DNA from: Methylophaga sulfidovorans
GTDB taxonomy: Bacteria > Pseudomonadota > Gammaproteobacteria > Nitrosococcales > Methylophagaceae
Direction: 5' to 3'
DNA length: 64,000 bases
NCBI RefSeq assembly: GCF_900114205.1
Contig: NZ_FOSH01000014.1
Location: 20,035-84,034, forward strand
The position numbers and the translations under genes are program-made. Shown in pieces: positions 43,440-53,133 of the stretch (its first letter is position 1; every line of letters begins with the position of its first letter). The notes under the pieces were generated by a model. The model worked only from the letters and a program-made list of their open reading frames with translations, ran no database searches and had not been told where the DNA came from.

Positions 43440-44096
43440 ATGAATCAGGCTCAACGACGTGACTTTTTTGAAACGTTAAAAAACCACAATCCGGCCCCGA
43501 CGACTGAGCTAAATTATTCGTCGCCATTTGAGCTACTAATTGCCGTGATATTGTCTGCTCAGGCGACCGATGTAGGTGTTAATAAAGCAACAGATAAACT
43601 TTATCCAGTTGCCAATACACCTGAAACAATTCTGGCTCTAGGTGTTGATGGTTTAAAGCAATACATAAAAACCATTGGTTTATTTAATAGCAAAGCAGAG
43701 AACGTTATAAAAACCTGCAAAATGCTGATTGAGCAGCATAACAGTCAGGTACCTGAAGATAGAGAAGCACTTGAAGCCTTACCTGGCGTTGGCAGAAAAA
43801 CCGCTAATGTCATTCTCAACACAGTGTTCAAACATCCAGTTATCGCGGTAGATACCCATATATTCCGTCTCTCTAACAGAACCGGTCTGGCAAAAGGTAA
43901 AACCGTTAAAGCTGTTGAAGACAAGCTGATGAAAGTCGTGCCCAAAGAGTATTTATTAGATGCACATCACTGGTTGATTCTGCACGGTCGCTACGTCTGT
44001 CTGGCACGTAAACCAAAATGTGAAACCTGCTGTGTCACTCAATACTGTGACTTCTATCGCGATCAGCAACGTCGTCAGTCATCTTCAGTGTCATGA
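43440..44096 (+). CDS. nth: Endonuclease III
   Basis: Nth removes oxidised pyrimidines and cuts the DNA backbone by beta-elimination. The helix-hairpin-helix LPGVGRKTA has the catalytic K120, with D138 in VDTHIFR, both at E. coli numbering. The 4Fe-4S site C-x6-C-x2-C-x5-C is at the C-terminus (CLARKPKCETCCVTQYC). The frame is open from 43404 inside rnfE, but ATG 43440 gives the family-like start (218 aa). It overlaps the next gene. Confidence 0.97.
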   Translation: MNQAQRRDFFETLKNHNPAPTTELNYSSPFELLIAVILSAQATDVGVNKATDKLYPVANTPETILALGVDGLKQYIKTIGLFNSKAENVIKTCKMLIEQHNSQVPEDREALEALPGVGRKTANVILNTVFKHPVIAVDTHIFRLSNRTGLAKGKTVKAVEDKLMKVVPKEYLLDAHHWLILHGRYVCLARKPKCETCCVTQYCDFYRDQQRRQSSSVS

Positions 44097-44518
44097 TGTT
44101 TGGACAAAACCGACAAGAAATCAGACAAGTCTATTTTGATGTATGGGCAAAAACCCAATCAGGCCAGCCGTTAGCTGCACTAGAAAAACAGATCGCTCAT
44201 ATCATTGAGCTACACCCTGAGTACCATCCTCTTTTTAATCAGCCAGAAAAAATTCATCAGGACTACTTTGTTGAAGCTGGTGATACCAATCCGTTTTTAC
44301 ATATGGGTTTGCATCTAGCCTTACATGAACAAATCCAGACAAACCGTCCATCGGGTATTCGTGAGATTTATCAGCAATTACTCGCTAAGCATGATCAACA
44401 CGATTGTGATCATCTGATGATGGACTGTCTGGCTGAATCAATATGGCAAGCGCAACGAGATGGTGTTCCGCCATCGGAAGAAGCTTATTTAAACAGCCTT
44501 AAGCAATTATTGTCATAA
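44093..44518 (+). CDS. DUF1841 family protein
   Basis: The 141-aa sequence matches the DUF1841 pattern: MFGQNR at the start, H-x-EYH, NPFLHMGLHLALHEQ, and a C-terminal DCLAE-x-x-W-x-AQ segment. Function unknown. The His-rich core (HMGLHLALHEQ) could bind metal, which is inference. It overlaps the nth stop (ATGA) and follows nth in many gammaproteobacteria. ATG 44096 is an equally possible start. Confidence 0.9.
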   Translation: MMFGQNRQEIRQVYFDVWAKTQSGQPLAALEKQIAHIIELHPEYHPLFNQPEKIHQDYFVEAGDTNPFLHMGLHLALHEQIQTNRPSGIREIYQQLLAKHDQHDCDHLMMDCLAESIWQAQRDGVPPSEEAYLNSLKQLLS

Positions 44519-44585
44519 AAATCAGCTCAACTTAATTCACTCTATCAGGTCATTAATGTCTTAATGAATCACGGAGAATAGCAAT

Positions 44586-45587
44586 ATGAAAGCCTACGGA
44601 TTTTTTCAAGCCAATGGACAAGCGCAACTAATCGAACGCGAAACACCGACACCAGAAGGCCGCGATCTGTTGATTAAAATTGATGCGATTGCTGTCAATC
44701 CCGTTGATACAAAGATAAAAGCCAGCTTAGGAGACAATCTGGATAACGCCAGAATTATTGGCTGGGATGCTTGTGGCACAGTTATCGATGCAGGTAGTGA
44801 ATGTAACTTATTCAAAACCGGTGATAAAGTGTTTTACTCAGGTGATGTGACCCGTGACGGCTGTTATGCTTCCCACCAGCTTGTAGATGAACGCATTGTT
44901 GGCAAAGCCCCAAAAACTTTAAGTGCAGAGCAAGCAGCGGCAATGCCACTCACCAGTATTACCGCCTGGGAAGCTTTATTTTCAAGAATGCGGATCTGGG
45001 CTGATCTGGATAAAGGCAAAACCATCCTGATTGTTGGCGGTGCTGGTGGTGTGGGCTCAATTGCCATACAACTGGCCAAAAAAATCGGCCAGCTTAATGT
45101 GGTTGCCACAGCTTCTCGTCAGGAATCCATCGATTGGTGTTATGAACTGGGCGCGGATCATGTTATCAATCACCAGCAATTAAGTGAACATTATTCAAAA
45201 TTAGGTTTGGCAGCCCCCGATTATATTTTATGTCTGGGCGACACCGATCCTTATTATGATGAATTGACTGATTTATTGGCACCACAAGGGCTGATCTGTT
45301 TTGTTGTCACAAGTCAGCAAAACCACAATATCGATAAATTAAAAAACAAAAGTGCCGGCATTGTATGGGAGTTCATGTTTGCCAGACCGATGTACCACAC
45401 AGCAGATATGATCGAGCAACACCATTTGCTCAATAAAGTATCTGAAATGCTTGATAATAAAACACTCAAATGCACTCATAAACAAACACTGGGTGCTATT
45501 TCTGTCAGCAATATTGAGCAAGCCCATCAATTATTATTGACGGGTAGAACGATAGGGAAAATAAGCCTTTCAGCTGTAGAGGACTAA
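44586..45587 (+). CDS. Quinone oxidoreductase-like zinc-type alcohol dehydrogenase family protein
   Basis: This is a medium-chain dehydrogenase/reductase of 333 aa with a GroES-like N-terminal part (DLLIKIDAIAVNPVDTK, the VDTK being typical of quinone oxidoreductases) and a Rossmann NADPH-binding motif GGAGGVGSIAIQLAK. No zinc-binding cysteine set is visible, so it is probably a zinc-free NADPH-dependent reductase of quinones or enals. It is a single gene with GGAG upstream of its ATG. Confidence 0.9.
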   Translation: MKAYGFFQANGQAQLIERETPTPEGRDLLIKIDAIAVNPVDTKIKASLGDNLDNARIIGWDACGTVIDAGSECNLFKTGDKVFYSGDVTRDGCYASHQLVDERIVGKAPKTLSAEQAAAMPLTSITAWEALFSRMRIWADLDKGKTILIVGGAGGVGSIAIQLAKKIGQLNVVATASRQESIDWCYELGADHVINHQQLSEHYSKLGLAAPDYILCLGDTDPYYDELTDLLAPQGLICFVVTSQQNHNIDKLKNKSAGIVWEFMFARPMYHTADMIEQHHLLNKVSEMLDNKTLKCTHKQTLGAISVSNIEQAHQLLLTGRTIGKISLSAVED

Positions 45588-45668
45588 TTCTTTCTGTCGC
45601 TTTTCGTAGCACAGAATGTTCGTTAACCGTATAATCATCGCCATAATTAAAATCAGCAGAGGTTAATA

Positions 45669-46145
45669 ATGAGTAAGAAATCTGGTCAATTTTTTATCGG
45701 TAGTATCGTCACCATATTGGCACTTTATGGTTTAGTGTTAATTATCCTGAATGATTCACTCGAATTAGGGAAAGGCGTTACAGCCCCAGCCAGTATGGAT
45801 GAAAAAGCGGTCGAGGAACGCATTAAACCTGTTGCTGAAGTCAATATTGGTGAACCACCAGCGGTACAAGCACCAGCTGCTGAAGAAGAAACTGATGCTG
45901 CCGGTGGCGCAGGTAAACAAATCGTCGCTCAAGTCTGCTCTGCTTGTCACGGAGCCGGGTTGATGGGCGCACCTAAAATCGGTAATGTCGCAGACTGGGC
46001 ACCGCGAATCGAGAAAGGCATGGACACCTTGCACAAACATGCTATCGAAGGCTTTAACATGATGCCAGCCAAAGGTGGTCGCGCTGATCTGAGCGATGAC
46101 GCGGTAATGGCTGCTGTCGATTATATGGTGTCACAATCAAAATAA
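45669..46145 (+). CDS. Cytochrome c5-type protein
   Basis: The product (158 aa) has an N-terminal membrane anchor (about 8-28), a Pro/Ala/Glu-rich linker (38-78), and a c5-like haem domain with C90-S-A-C93-H94 and a Met ligand near 131-132 (FNMMPAKGG). It should carry electrons at the periplasmic face of the inner membrane. The ribosome site AGAGG is good. It is transcribed just before the Mrp operon but has its own terminator. Confidence 0.92.
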   Translation: MSKKSGQFFIGSIVTILALYGLVLIILNDSLELGKGVTAPASMDEKAVEERIKPVAEVNIGEPPAVQAPAAEEETDAAGGAGKQIVAQVCSACHGAGLMGAPKIGNVADWAPRIEKGMDTLHKHAIEGFNMMPAKGGRADLSDDAVMAAVDYMVSQSK

Positions 46146-46166
46146 TATTTAGCAGTAAATGAATAA

Positions 46167-46203
46167 AAAAAGCACTGGCGAGCACTGCTCGTCAGTGCTT
46201 TTT
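46167..46203 (+). terminator. Intrinsic terminator after cytochrome c5 gene
   Basis: The long stem AAAAAGCACTGGCGAG / CTCGTCAGTGCTTTTT with loop CACTG (one G-U pair) and trailing T-run ends the cytochrome gene. It separates it from mrpA. Confidence 0.88.
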
Positions 46204-46251
46204 CATGTATAAATACCGTATATGAGCATCCATTAGATAACAGGGAAATCA

Positions 46252-49071
46252 ATGAATTTATTGGCGTTCAACTTACCTTTAGTTGCTCTGATACCTTTTC
46301 TAGGCGCACCGATAGCAGCCTGGGCAGCCAGATTTAATCGTTTAGCCTCAGCTTGGGTGGCAGGCATTGTCACCTTTTTATCGCTGCTGATCTTAATGCC
46401 TGTCGTTCATATTCCTTTTGATAACGACACACTCATTCAAAGTTGGTCATGGTTACCAGCACTCGGTTTAGATTTTGCGTTCCGTTTAGATGGTCTTTCA
46501 CTCTTATTTAGTTTTCTGATCTTATTGATTGGACTGCTGGTCATCTTATATGCACGTTATTATCTATCGCCTCAGGACTCCATGGGTCGATTTTTTGCCT
46601 ATATGCTAATGTTTATGGGCTCCATGTTAGGTATTGTGCTATCAGAGAATTTGATTCAACTGGTCATCTTCTGGGAATTAACCTCGCTTACCTCGTTCTT
46701 ACTGATTAGCTATTGGCAATATAGCCAGGATGCACGTGATGGTGCCCGAATGGCTTTGACGATCACCGGTGCCGGTGGTTTGGCTATGCTGGCTGGCGTA
46801 TTAATGATTGGCAATATAGTCGGTAGTTTTAATCTGACCGATGTCTTAGCTTCAGGCGACTTGATCCGTCAAAACGAACATTACCTGACAGTATTAGTGT
46901 TAATTCTATTAGGTGTCTTTACCAAATCGGCCCAGTTTCCATTTCATTTCTGGCTGCCACATGCCATGGCTGCACCTACTCCCGTATCCGCTTATTTACA
47001 TTCAGCCACGATGGTTAAAGCCGGTATTTTTGTCCTGGCTCGACTATTCCCCGTGCTTTCGGGTACAGAAGCCTGGGGTTGGCTGGTAGGTGGTGCTGGT
47101 ATGATCACGATGGTGTTAGGTGCTTATACCGCTCTGTTTAAACACGACTTAAAAGGTCTTTTAGCCTATTCGACCATTAGTCATCTGGGCTTGATCACAC
47201 TATTATTTGGCTTTAGCACCAAGCTGGCTGCTGTAGCGGCCATTTTCCATATTATTAATCACGCCACGTTTAAAGCGTCATTATTTATGGTGGCAGGTAT
47301 TATCGATCATGAGTGCGGCACCCGTGATATGCGTAAAGTCAACGGCTTATTGAAATACATGCCACATACAGCCGTACTGGCGATGATTGCCGCCTCTGCT
47401 ATGGCTGGTGTACCACTTTTAAATGGCTTTCTTAGTAAAGAAATGTTTTTCCAACAGTCACTGGTAGCCACCGATCACCATCCACTAAGCTGGGCAATTC
47501 CTATTATTGTGACCTTTGGTGCTGTTTTCTCAGTCGCCTACTCACTTCGTTTTATTCACGACGTTTTCTTTAACGGTGAGCCACAGGGATTGACTAAAAC
47601 ACCACATGAACCACCCCGCTTTATGAGGATACCGGTCGATATTCTGGTATTACTCTGTCTTGGCGTCGGTATGGTCCCTGTATTAATCGTGGCGCCGATA
47701 TTAACGGTGGCTGTGGCAGCTAGTCTGCAAGGGGTTCCACCGGACTACAGCCTGGCTATCTGGCATGGCTTTAATCTTCCTCTATTGATGAGCTCGATTG
47801 CTTTGGTTTTCGGGGCAATTGTTTATTTCTACCGTGAGAAATTATTCCGTTGGCATGATGAAAACTTACCGCGCGTAGATGCTAAAACACTCTTTAATAG
47901 AGTGACGCATGGCTTATTAGTACTGAGTGGCAAAATCAGCCGTTTATTTGATCGTGGTTCCTTACAAAATGCGATTAGTTGGGTCTTGTTATCAGGTGTA
48001 GCAGCGACTTTATATGGCTTTCTACAGTTTGATAGCCCGCTATTTGGTGACAGAACTCTACTGGATGCCAACCTGCTCACCATGGTACAGGTTGGCATTC
48101 TGATTGTGGCAAGCATTCTAACGGCCGTAATGCATCATAAGAGATTGGTTGCCCTGATCATTATCGGTGTTATTGGTTTAATCGTATCCTTAGGTTTTGT
48201 GAAATTCTCAGCACCTGACCTGGCTTTGACGCAATTGTCGGTTGAAGTTGTCACTATTGTGCTGCTTTTATTAGCTCTGTTTTTCTTGCCTCAGCATAGT
48301 CCTCAGGAAAGAAGTCATAAACGTCTGACTCGTGATCTGGTCTTGTCCGTCTCTGCTGGTGTGACTGTGATGTTATTAGCCATGGCGGTAATGACACGTG
48401 ACTACAGCAGTATTTCAGGCTTCTTCCTTGAAAACAGTAAGCCAGGTGGCGGTGGTACCAACGTCGTCAATGTCATTCTGGTTGACTTCCGTGGCTTTGA
48501 TACATTGGGTGAAATCGTTGTACTGGCGCTTGCTGGTTTAGGGATTTTTGCTTTATTGGAAAACCTGAGATTACCAGCACCACTGCGTGATATAGATGGT
48601 CGTGAATGGAGCCATGATCCCCACCCTCCTATTATGCAAACACTAACCCGACTGTTGTTCCCATTAATGTTAATGGTGGCCGTGTTTATTTTCATGCGTG
48701 GTCATAATCTGCCTGGCGGTGGTTTCATTGCCGGCTTAATAGCGGCCGTTGCGTTAATTTCTCAATACCTTGCTAATGGTATTGCCTGGACTAATGCCAG
48801 AATCAAAGTGGACATGCATAAAGTCATTGCGATTGGTTTAACCGCCGCCTTTGTGACTGGCTTTGCTGCTATGTTCCTGTCTTACCCATTCCTGACAACC
48901 ACCTTCACTTATTTGAAGTGGCCGATTGTCGGCAAGTTTGAAATTGCCAGTGCCATGATTTTCGACTTAGGTGTATTCCTGGTTGTCGTCGGTGCAACTG
49001 TTCTAATTCTGGTCGAGCTGGGTAAGCTCAGTCATGCATCACACAGTTTAGCTCAACAGGAGAAAAAATAG
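46252..49071 (+). CDS. mrpA: Mrp antiporter subunit A fused to subunit B domain
   Basis: MrpA is the largest subunit of the multi-subunit Na+/H+ antiporter in the inner membrane, related to NuoL of complex I. The 939-aa chain has the antiporter domain with proton-path residues ([43 protein letters not shown]), a middle DUF4040-type part, and at its C-terminus (from about residue 790) the MrpB-type segment [16 protein letters not shown]. The A-B fusion explains why no separate mrpB is present. It ends next to mrpC. Confidence 0.96.
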   Translation: MNLLAFNLPLVALIPFLGAPIAAWAARFNRLASAWVAGIVTFLSLLILMPVVHIPFDNDTLIQSWSWLPALGLDFAFRLDGLSLLFSFLILLIGLLVILYARYYLSPQDSMGRFFAYMLMFMGSMLGIVLSENLIQLVIFWELTSLTSFLLISYWQYSQDARDGARMALTITGAGGLAMLAGVLMIGNIVGSFNLTDVLASGDLIRQNEHYLTVLVLILLGVFTKSAQFPFHFWLPHAMAAPTPVSAYLHSATMVKAGIFVLARLFPVLSGTEAWGWLVGGAGMITMVLGAYTALFKHDLKGLLAYSTISHLGLITLLFGFSTKLAAVAAIFHIINHATFKASLFMVAGIIDHECGTRDMRKVNGLLKYMPHTAVLAMIAASAMAGVPLLNGFLSKEMFFQQSLVATDHHPLSWAIPIIVTFGAVFSVAYSLRFIHDVFFNGEPQGLTKTPHEPPRFMRIPVDILVLLCLGVGMVPVLIVAPILTVAVAASLQGVPPDYSLAIWHGFNLPLLMSSIALVFGAIVYFYREKLFRWHDENLPRVDAKTLFNRVTHGLLVLSGKISRLFDRGSLQNAISWVLLSGVAATLYGFLQFDSPLFGDRTLLDANLLTMVQVGILIVASILTAVMHHKRLVALIIIGVIGLIVSLGFVKFSAPDLALTQLSVEVVTIVLLLLALFFLPQHSPQERSHKRLTRDLVLSVSAGVTVMLLAMAVMTRDYSSISGFFLENSKPGGGGTNVVNVILVDFRGFDTLGEIVVLALAGLGIFALLENLRLPAPLRDIDGREWSHDPHPPIMQTLTRLLFPLMLMVAVFIFMRGHNLPGGGFIAGLIAAVALISQYLANGIAWTNARIKVDMHKVIAIGLTAAFVTGFAAMFLSYPFLTTTFTYLKWPIVGKFEIASAMIFDLGVFLVVVGATVLILVELGKLSHASHSLAQQEKK

Positions 49072-49443
49072 ATGGAGTGGTTAGTCGCCATCGCAATAGG
49101 CGTGATGACATCATGTGGTGTCTACCTTGTGCTTCGCGCTCGTACCTTTCCTCTGGTACTCGGGTTAACACTGATTTCCTATGCAGTGAATGTATTTTTA
49201 TTCGTCATGGGCCGTTTACAAATTGGCGAAGCCGCTATTATCTCTGCTGATACAACAAAATATACTGATCCTCTACCACAGGCGCTGGTATTAACAGCGA
49301 TTGTCATTGCTTTCGGTATGACTGCCTTTTTAATTGTGCTGGCTTTAAAAGCACGTAGTGAATTGGGTAATGATCATGTTGATGGCATGAGTTATGTCGC
49401 TGAGGAACAAGAGAAGAAAACAGCTGTGGGAGACTCAAAATGA
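49072..49443 (+). CDS. mrpC: Mrp antiporter subunit C
   Basis: MrpC (123 aa, three hydrophobic helices) is related to NuoK. The segment GLTLISYAVNVFLF and DPLPQALVLTAIVI-x-FG are typical. It starts directly after the mrpA stop and overlaps mrpD by four bases, so the genes are translationally coupled. Confidence 0.95.
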   Translation: MEWLVAIAIGVMTSCGVYLVLRARTFPLVLGLTLISYAVNVFLFVMGRLQIGEAAIISADTTKYTDPLPQALVLTAIVIAFGMTAFLIVLALKARSELGNDHVDGMSYVAEEQEKKTAVGDSK

Positions 49444-50969
49444 CCGTCTCACAGCTACCTGTTCTGCTTATTTTGTTACCGTTATTAGGCGGTATTTCAA
49501 CCTTATTCGCCCGGCCTAAAGGTATAGGCTTACAACGCGTACTCAGCCTGACTTTCACCAGTGCCCTGCTGTTACTGAGTGTTTATACAGTCTCCATTGC
49601 CAATAGTGGTGACTATTCGGTTTACTTACTCGGAAACTGGACTGCACCGTTTGGCATCGTATTGGTGCTCGATAGACTTTCGTCGTTAATGTTACTGCTG
49701 ACCGCTATTCTGGCCATCGTTGCTCTCTGTTATGCCATTAGTCAGGATACCGACAAAAAAGGTCAGCACTTTCATGTGTTATATCAAATCCAGCTTTTTG
49801 GTCTGAATGGGGCTTTTCTGACCGGCGATTTATTTAATCTGTTTGTATTTTTTGAAGTCCTGTTACTAGCCTCGTATGGTTTATTACTTCATGGTGGCGG
49901 TCGCTTGCGTACCAAAGGCGGTCTGCACTATGTGGTGATTAACCTGGTTGGCTCCAGCTTGTTTTTATTTGCAGTCGGTACGCTGTATGGCATTCTGGGT
50001 ACCTTAAATATTGCTGATATGTCGACACATATCAATCAGTTAGACACAGCTGATCAAGGCATTGTGGCAGCGGCTGGTCTGCTTCTTTTAGTGGTGTTTG
50101 GTATCAAAGCGGCCATTTTCCCACTCTATTTATGGCTCCCAGGTGCTTATGCTCATACCTCAGCCGCTGTGGCTGCTTTATTTGCCATTATGACGAAAGT
50201 GGGTCTGTACGCCATTATCCGGGTTCACGGCACATTATTTTCAGAACAAGCCGGTGGCTTAGCAGGCTTATATGCTGATGTGGTATTGGTGCTTGGACTG
50301 GTGACATTGGCGATGGCGGTGTTAGGTGTATTCGCATCCCGAGCTTTAAAAGAGCAAACCGCTTTTCTTATTCTCGCTTCTGTCGCTACTATATTGATTG
50401 GTGTTGGCATCAACACAACAGCGTCCTTAGCGGCGACATTGTATTACCTCATTCATTCGACGCTGATTGGTGCAGGCTTATTTCTGTTGGCAGATATCAT
50501 TGCCAGGGCAAGAGGTTCATACTCAGATAGATTACGAGCAGGCGCCCCTATCAAACACGCCATTTTCATAGGCTCTGTCTTCTTTATTACAGCAATTGCT
50601 ATTGTCGGTATGCCACCGTTATCGGGTTTTATTGGCAAAGTAATGATTCTGGAAGCGGCACTGAGCAGCACATTTAGTGCCTGGATTTATGCTGTTATTC
50701 TACTGGGCAGTTTATTGATGATTATGGCAATGGCGCGCTCTGGTTCCATTTTGTTTTATCAGGTGGACACTTCTTTAGATGGTGATGGCGAGAAGTTAAA
50801 CCTTCGAGCCATGGCTATGGCATTGATTTTAGTATTAGCAAGCCCAGTGTTAGTCATCGCGGCAGGCCCAGTTTCGGAATTTACACAAAGCGTGGCTTCA
50901 CAATTAAGCAATCATCAAGCTTATATCAATGCCGTAATGAGCCAGCCAGCCTATCAGGGAGGAAAATAA
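49440..50969 (+). CDS. mrpD: Mrp antiporter subunit D
   Basis: MrpD (509 aa) is the NuoN-like second antiporter subunit, with about 14 hydrophobic helices. Markers are NGAFLTGDLFNLFVFFEVLLLASYGLL with its key Glu, KAAIFPLYLWLPGAYAHTSAAVAALFA and GMPPLSGFIGK. It overlaps mrpC and lies 1 bp before mrpE. Confidence 0.96.
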   Translation: MTVSQLPVLLILLPLLGGISTLFARPKGIGLQRVLSLTFTSALLLLSVYTVSIANSGDYSVYLLGNWTAPFGIVLVLDRLSSLMLLLTAILAIVALCYAISQDTDKKGQHFHVLYQIQLFGLNGAFLTGDLFNLFVFFEVLLLASYGLLLHGGGRLRTKGGLHYVVINLVGSSLFLFAVGTLYGILGTLNIADMSTHINQLDTADQGIVAAAGLLLLVVFGIKAAIFPLYLWLPGAYAHTSAAVAALFAIMTKVGLYAIIRVHGTLFSEQAGGLAGLYADVVLVLGLVTLAMAVLGVFASRALKEQTAFLILASVATILIGVGINTTASLAATLYYLIHSTLIGAGLFLLADIIARARGSYSDRLRAGAPIKHAIFIGSVFFITAIAIVGMPPLSGFIGKVMILEAALSSTFSAWIYAVILLGSLLMIMAMARSGSILFYQVDTSLDGDGEKLNLRAMAMALILVLASPVLVIAAGPVSEFTQSVASQLSNHQAYINAVMSQPAYQGGK

Positions 50970-50970
50970 G

Positions 50971-51459
50971 ATGCGAAGTAAATTTTTCCCTCATCCTTTT
51001 CTAACCTTGGCTTTATGGATTATCTGGCTATTGCTGAATAATACCGTGTCTGCAGGCCACATGATTTTAGGCGCTTTACTCGCTATCTTTATTCCTTGGT
51101 TCACTGCTGGATTCTGGGAGGAACGCGTCAGTGTCCGCCGACCATGGCTAATGGTTAAGTTTTTTGCCTCCGTTCTCTGGCAAATTATTATTGCTAATAT
51201 TGAAGTAGCTCGCTTGATTCTAATGCCTTCAGACAGACTCAGACCGGGTTTTGTGGAAATTCCTCTGGATTTAACTTCACCATTGGCGATTAGTATTCTT
51301 GCTAATACGATTTCTCTGACACCCGGCACTGTTACCTGTGACTTGTCTCAAGATCAGAAAAGCCTGTTGATTCATGCCTTACATATTGATGATGCCCAAA
51401 GCACCATTGATGAAATCAAACAGCTCTTTGAAAAACCGTTAAAGGAGATTTTCAACTAA
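50971..51459 (+). CDS. mrpE: Mrp antiporter subunit E
   Basis: MrpE (162 aa) has two to three hydrophobic segments at the N-terminus and the conserved LANTISLTPGTVTCDLS segment near residue 110. It is needed for assembly in studied Mrp systems. Its stop overlaps the start of mrpF by one base. Confidence 0.94.
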   Translation: MRSKFFPHPFLTLALWIIWLLLNNTVSAGHMILGALLAIFIPWFTAGFWEERVSVRRPWLMVKFFASVLWQIIIANIEVARLILMPSDRLRPGFVEIPLDLTSPLAISILANTISLTPGTVTCDLSQDQKSLLIHALHIDDAQSTIDEIKQLFEKPLKEIFN

Positions 51460-51728
51460 TGCTGAATATCGCCATCATTACATCCTGCGTTATGGTTTGT
51501 ACGGCTCTGCTATTGAGCTTATATCGGCTTCTTCGTGGCCCAAGTGTGCCAGATAGAATTCTGGCGCTGGATACGCTTTATATCAATTCTATCGCGTTGC
51601 TTATTTTGCTAGGCATCTTTCTGCAAAGTAATCTTTATTATGAAGCCGCCTTGCTGATTGCTCTGATGGGTTTTATGGGCACACTTGCGCTCAGCAAATA
51701 TCTGCTGCGCGGCGATATTATGGAATAA
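51459..51728 (+). CDS. mrpF: Mrp antiporter subunit F
   Basis: MrpF (89 aa) has three hydrophobic helices and the conserved RLLRGPSVPDRILALD segment. It is a small membrane subunit. It is followed by mrpG after 3 bp. Confidence 0.94.
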   Translation: MLNIAIITSCVMVCTALLLSLYRLLRGPSVPDRILALDTLYINSIALLILLGIFLQSNLYYEAALLIALMGFMGTLALSKYLLRGDIME

Positions 51729-51731
51729 GCC

Positions 51732-52058
51732 ATGTTAGAAATTCTATTATCTATTCTGATTCTTCTTGGTGGTTTTTTCACGCTGGTTGGCTCCTTAGGT
51801 TTATTTAAGTTGCCAGACTTTTATATGCGATTACATGGCCCAACCAAAGCCAGCACGCTAGGCGTTGGTGCTGTTCTGGTGGCTTCTGCGATTCATTTCA
51901 GCGTAAAAACGGGCGGCATCAGTCTGCATGAAGTGCTCGTCACCTTATTTTTATTTATTACGGCACCCGTGAGTGCCCATCTCATGGCAAAGGCAGCTTT
52001 ACATATCAAAGTCAGACAAGAAAAACGCACACTTAATAAATCTGATCAGGAAGAATAA
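51732..52058 (+). CDS. mrpG: Mrp antiporter subunit G
   Basis: MrpG (108 aa) has three hydrophobic helices and the markers GSLGLFKLPDFYMRLHGPTKASTLG and FITAPVSAHLMAKAA. It ends the mrpACDEFG set. Its last base overlaps the start of the DUF188 gene (TAATG), so the latter is co-translated with the antiporter. Confidence 0.95.
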   Translation: MLEILLSILILLGGFFTLVGSLGLFKLPDFYMRLHGPTKASTLGVGAVLVASAIHFSVKTGGISLHEVLVTLFLFITAPVSAHLMAKAALHIKVRQEKRTLNKSDQEE

Positions 52059-52504
52059 TGCATATCTGGGTAGATGCAGACGCCTGTCCTGCTGTGATTA
52101 AAGAAATCCTGATTCGTGCCTCAAGACGCACATCCATGCCTCTGACATTTATTGCAAACCACGCTATTAAGGTACCTGCTGATAACCAGATTCAGTTTAT
52201 TCAGGTCGCCTCCGGTTTTGATATGGCGGACAATGAAATTGCCAGCCGTGTTCAGAACAAGGACTTAGTCATTACTGCCGATATCCCTCTGGCAAACGAT
52301 GTTATCGACCGTGGCGGTATCTGCCTCAGCCCTCGTGGTGAGTTAATGGATAAAAGTAATATTGCCGCCCGCTTAACCATGCGTAACTTTATGGATACCA
52401 TGCGTTCAAGTGGTGTCGATACCGGCGGTCAAAATACCTTTAATCATCGTGACAGAATGCAATTTGCCAATCAGCTAGACAAAATTATTCAATCGTCTCT
52501 TTAA
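52058..52504 (+). CDS. YaiI/YqxD family protein (DUF188)
   Basis: The 148-aa product starts IWVDADACP and contains DMADNEIA, LVITADIPLA and LSPRGEL, which mark the DUF188/YaiI family with a PIN-like nuclease fold. The activity is not established. It overlaps mrpG by one base. The link to ion transport is positional only. Confidence 0.93.
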   Translation: MHIWVDADACPAVIKEILIRASRRTSMPLTFIANHAIKVPADNQIQFIQVASGFDMADNEIASRVQNKDLVITADIPLANDVIDRGGICLSPRGELMDKSNIAARLTMRNFMDTMRSSGVDTGGQNTFNHRDRMQFANQLDKIIQSSL

Positions 52505-52576
52505 TAAAAACAGAAAAACCGGAACATACCTATTGATAATTCTGTCCTAGCGATGGTTTTCACAAAGGAGAGAGAA

Positions 52577-53101
52577 ATGATAAATGATTCAATAGACCGT
52601 TATGGCAGCGTTACTCGTTTTTTCCACTGGTTGGTCGCTGTGCTGGTTATTCAGCAATTTTTTAAGTTTGGTGACATTATTAACGATGGAAAACATTGGC
52701 TGGGCGAGACATTCGGTCCTTATCATACATCAGTAGGCGCAATCATTATGATTCTAGCCATACTGCGTTTGTTATGGAGCATGAAACAAAAAAATCAGCG
52801 CCCGATTATTGAAGGTGCTAACAGCAAACTGGTAAAGACTGTCCATGGCATTATGTACTTTTGCCTGATTGCCATGCCACCTCTCGGCGCACTGTATATT
52901 CATGGTCACGGTTATCCAGTGAAAATATTTGGTCAGGTACTCATTGAAAAACCAGCTGAGAAAATACAGTGGGCGCAAAACGTCGGTGAGTTACACTCAA
53001 TACTAGCTATCTTGCTTGCCATTCTGGTAATTGGCCATATTGCCGTAGCGCTTTATCATCACTTTATCCGTAAAGATGATACCCTGCGTCGCATGGCATA
53101 A
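52577..53101 (+). CDS. Cytochrome b561-type membrane protein
   Basis: ATG 52577 has a strong AAGGAGAG ribosome site; the ORF start at 52553 lies upstream of it and is not used. The 174-aa product has four hydrophobic helices with the haem-ligand candidates H17, H50, H140 and H154 (RFFHW, YHTSVG, ELHS, IGHI), as in bacterial cytochrome b561 (CybB-like). It probably carries electrons from ubiquinol or other donors in the inner membrane. Single gene with its own terminator. Confidence 0.92.
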   Translation: MINDSIDRYGSVTRFFHWLVAVLVIQQFFKFGDIINDGKHWLGETFGPYHTSVGAIIMILAILRLLWSMKQKNQRPIIEGANSKLVKTVHGIMYFCLIAMPPLGALYIHGHGYPVKIFGQVLIEKPAEKIQWAQNVGELHSILAILLAILVIGHIAVALYHHFIRKDDTLRRMA

Positions 53102-53105
53102 AAAC

Positions 53106-53133
53106 AAAAAGCCCGGTTTAAACCGGGCTTTTT
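53106..53133. terminator. Bidirectional intrinsic terminator
   Basis: A perfect palindrome, AAAAAGCCCGGTTT followed by its complement, lies between the convergent cytochrome b561 gene and rep, ending at the rep stop. Confidence 0.9.
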
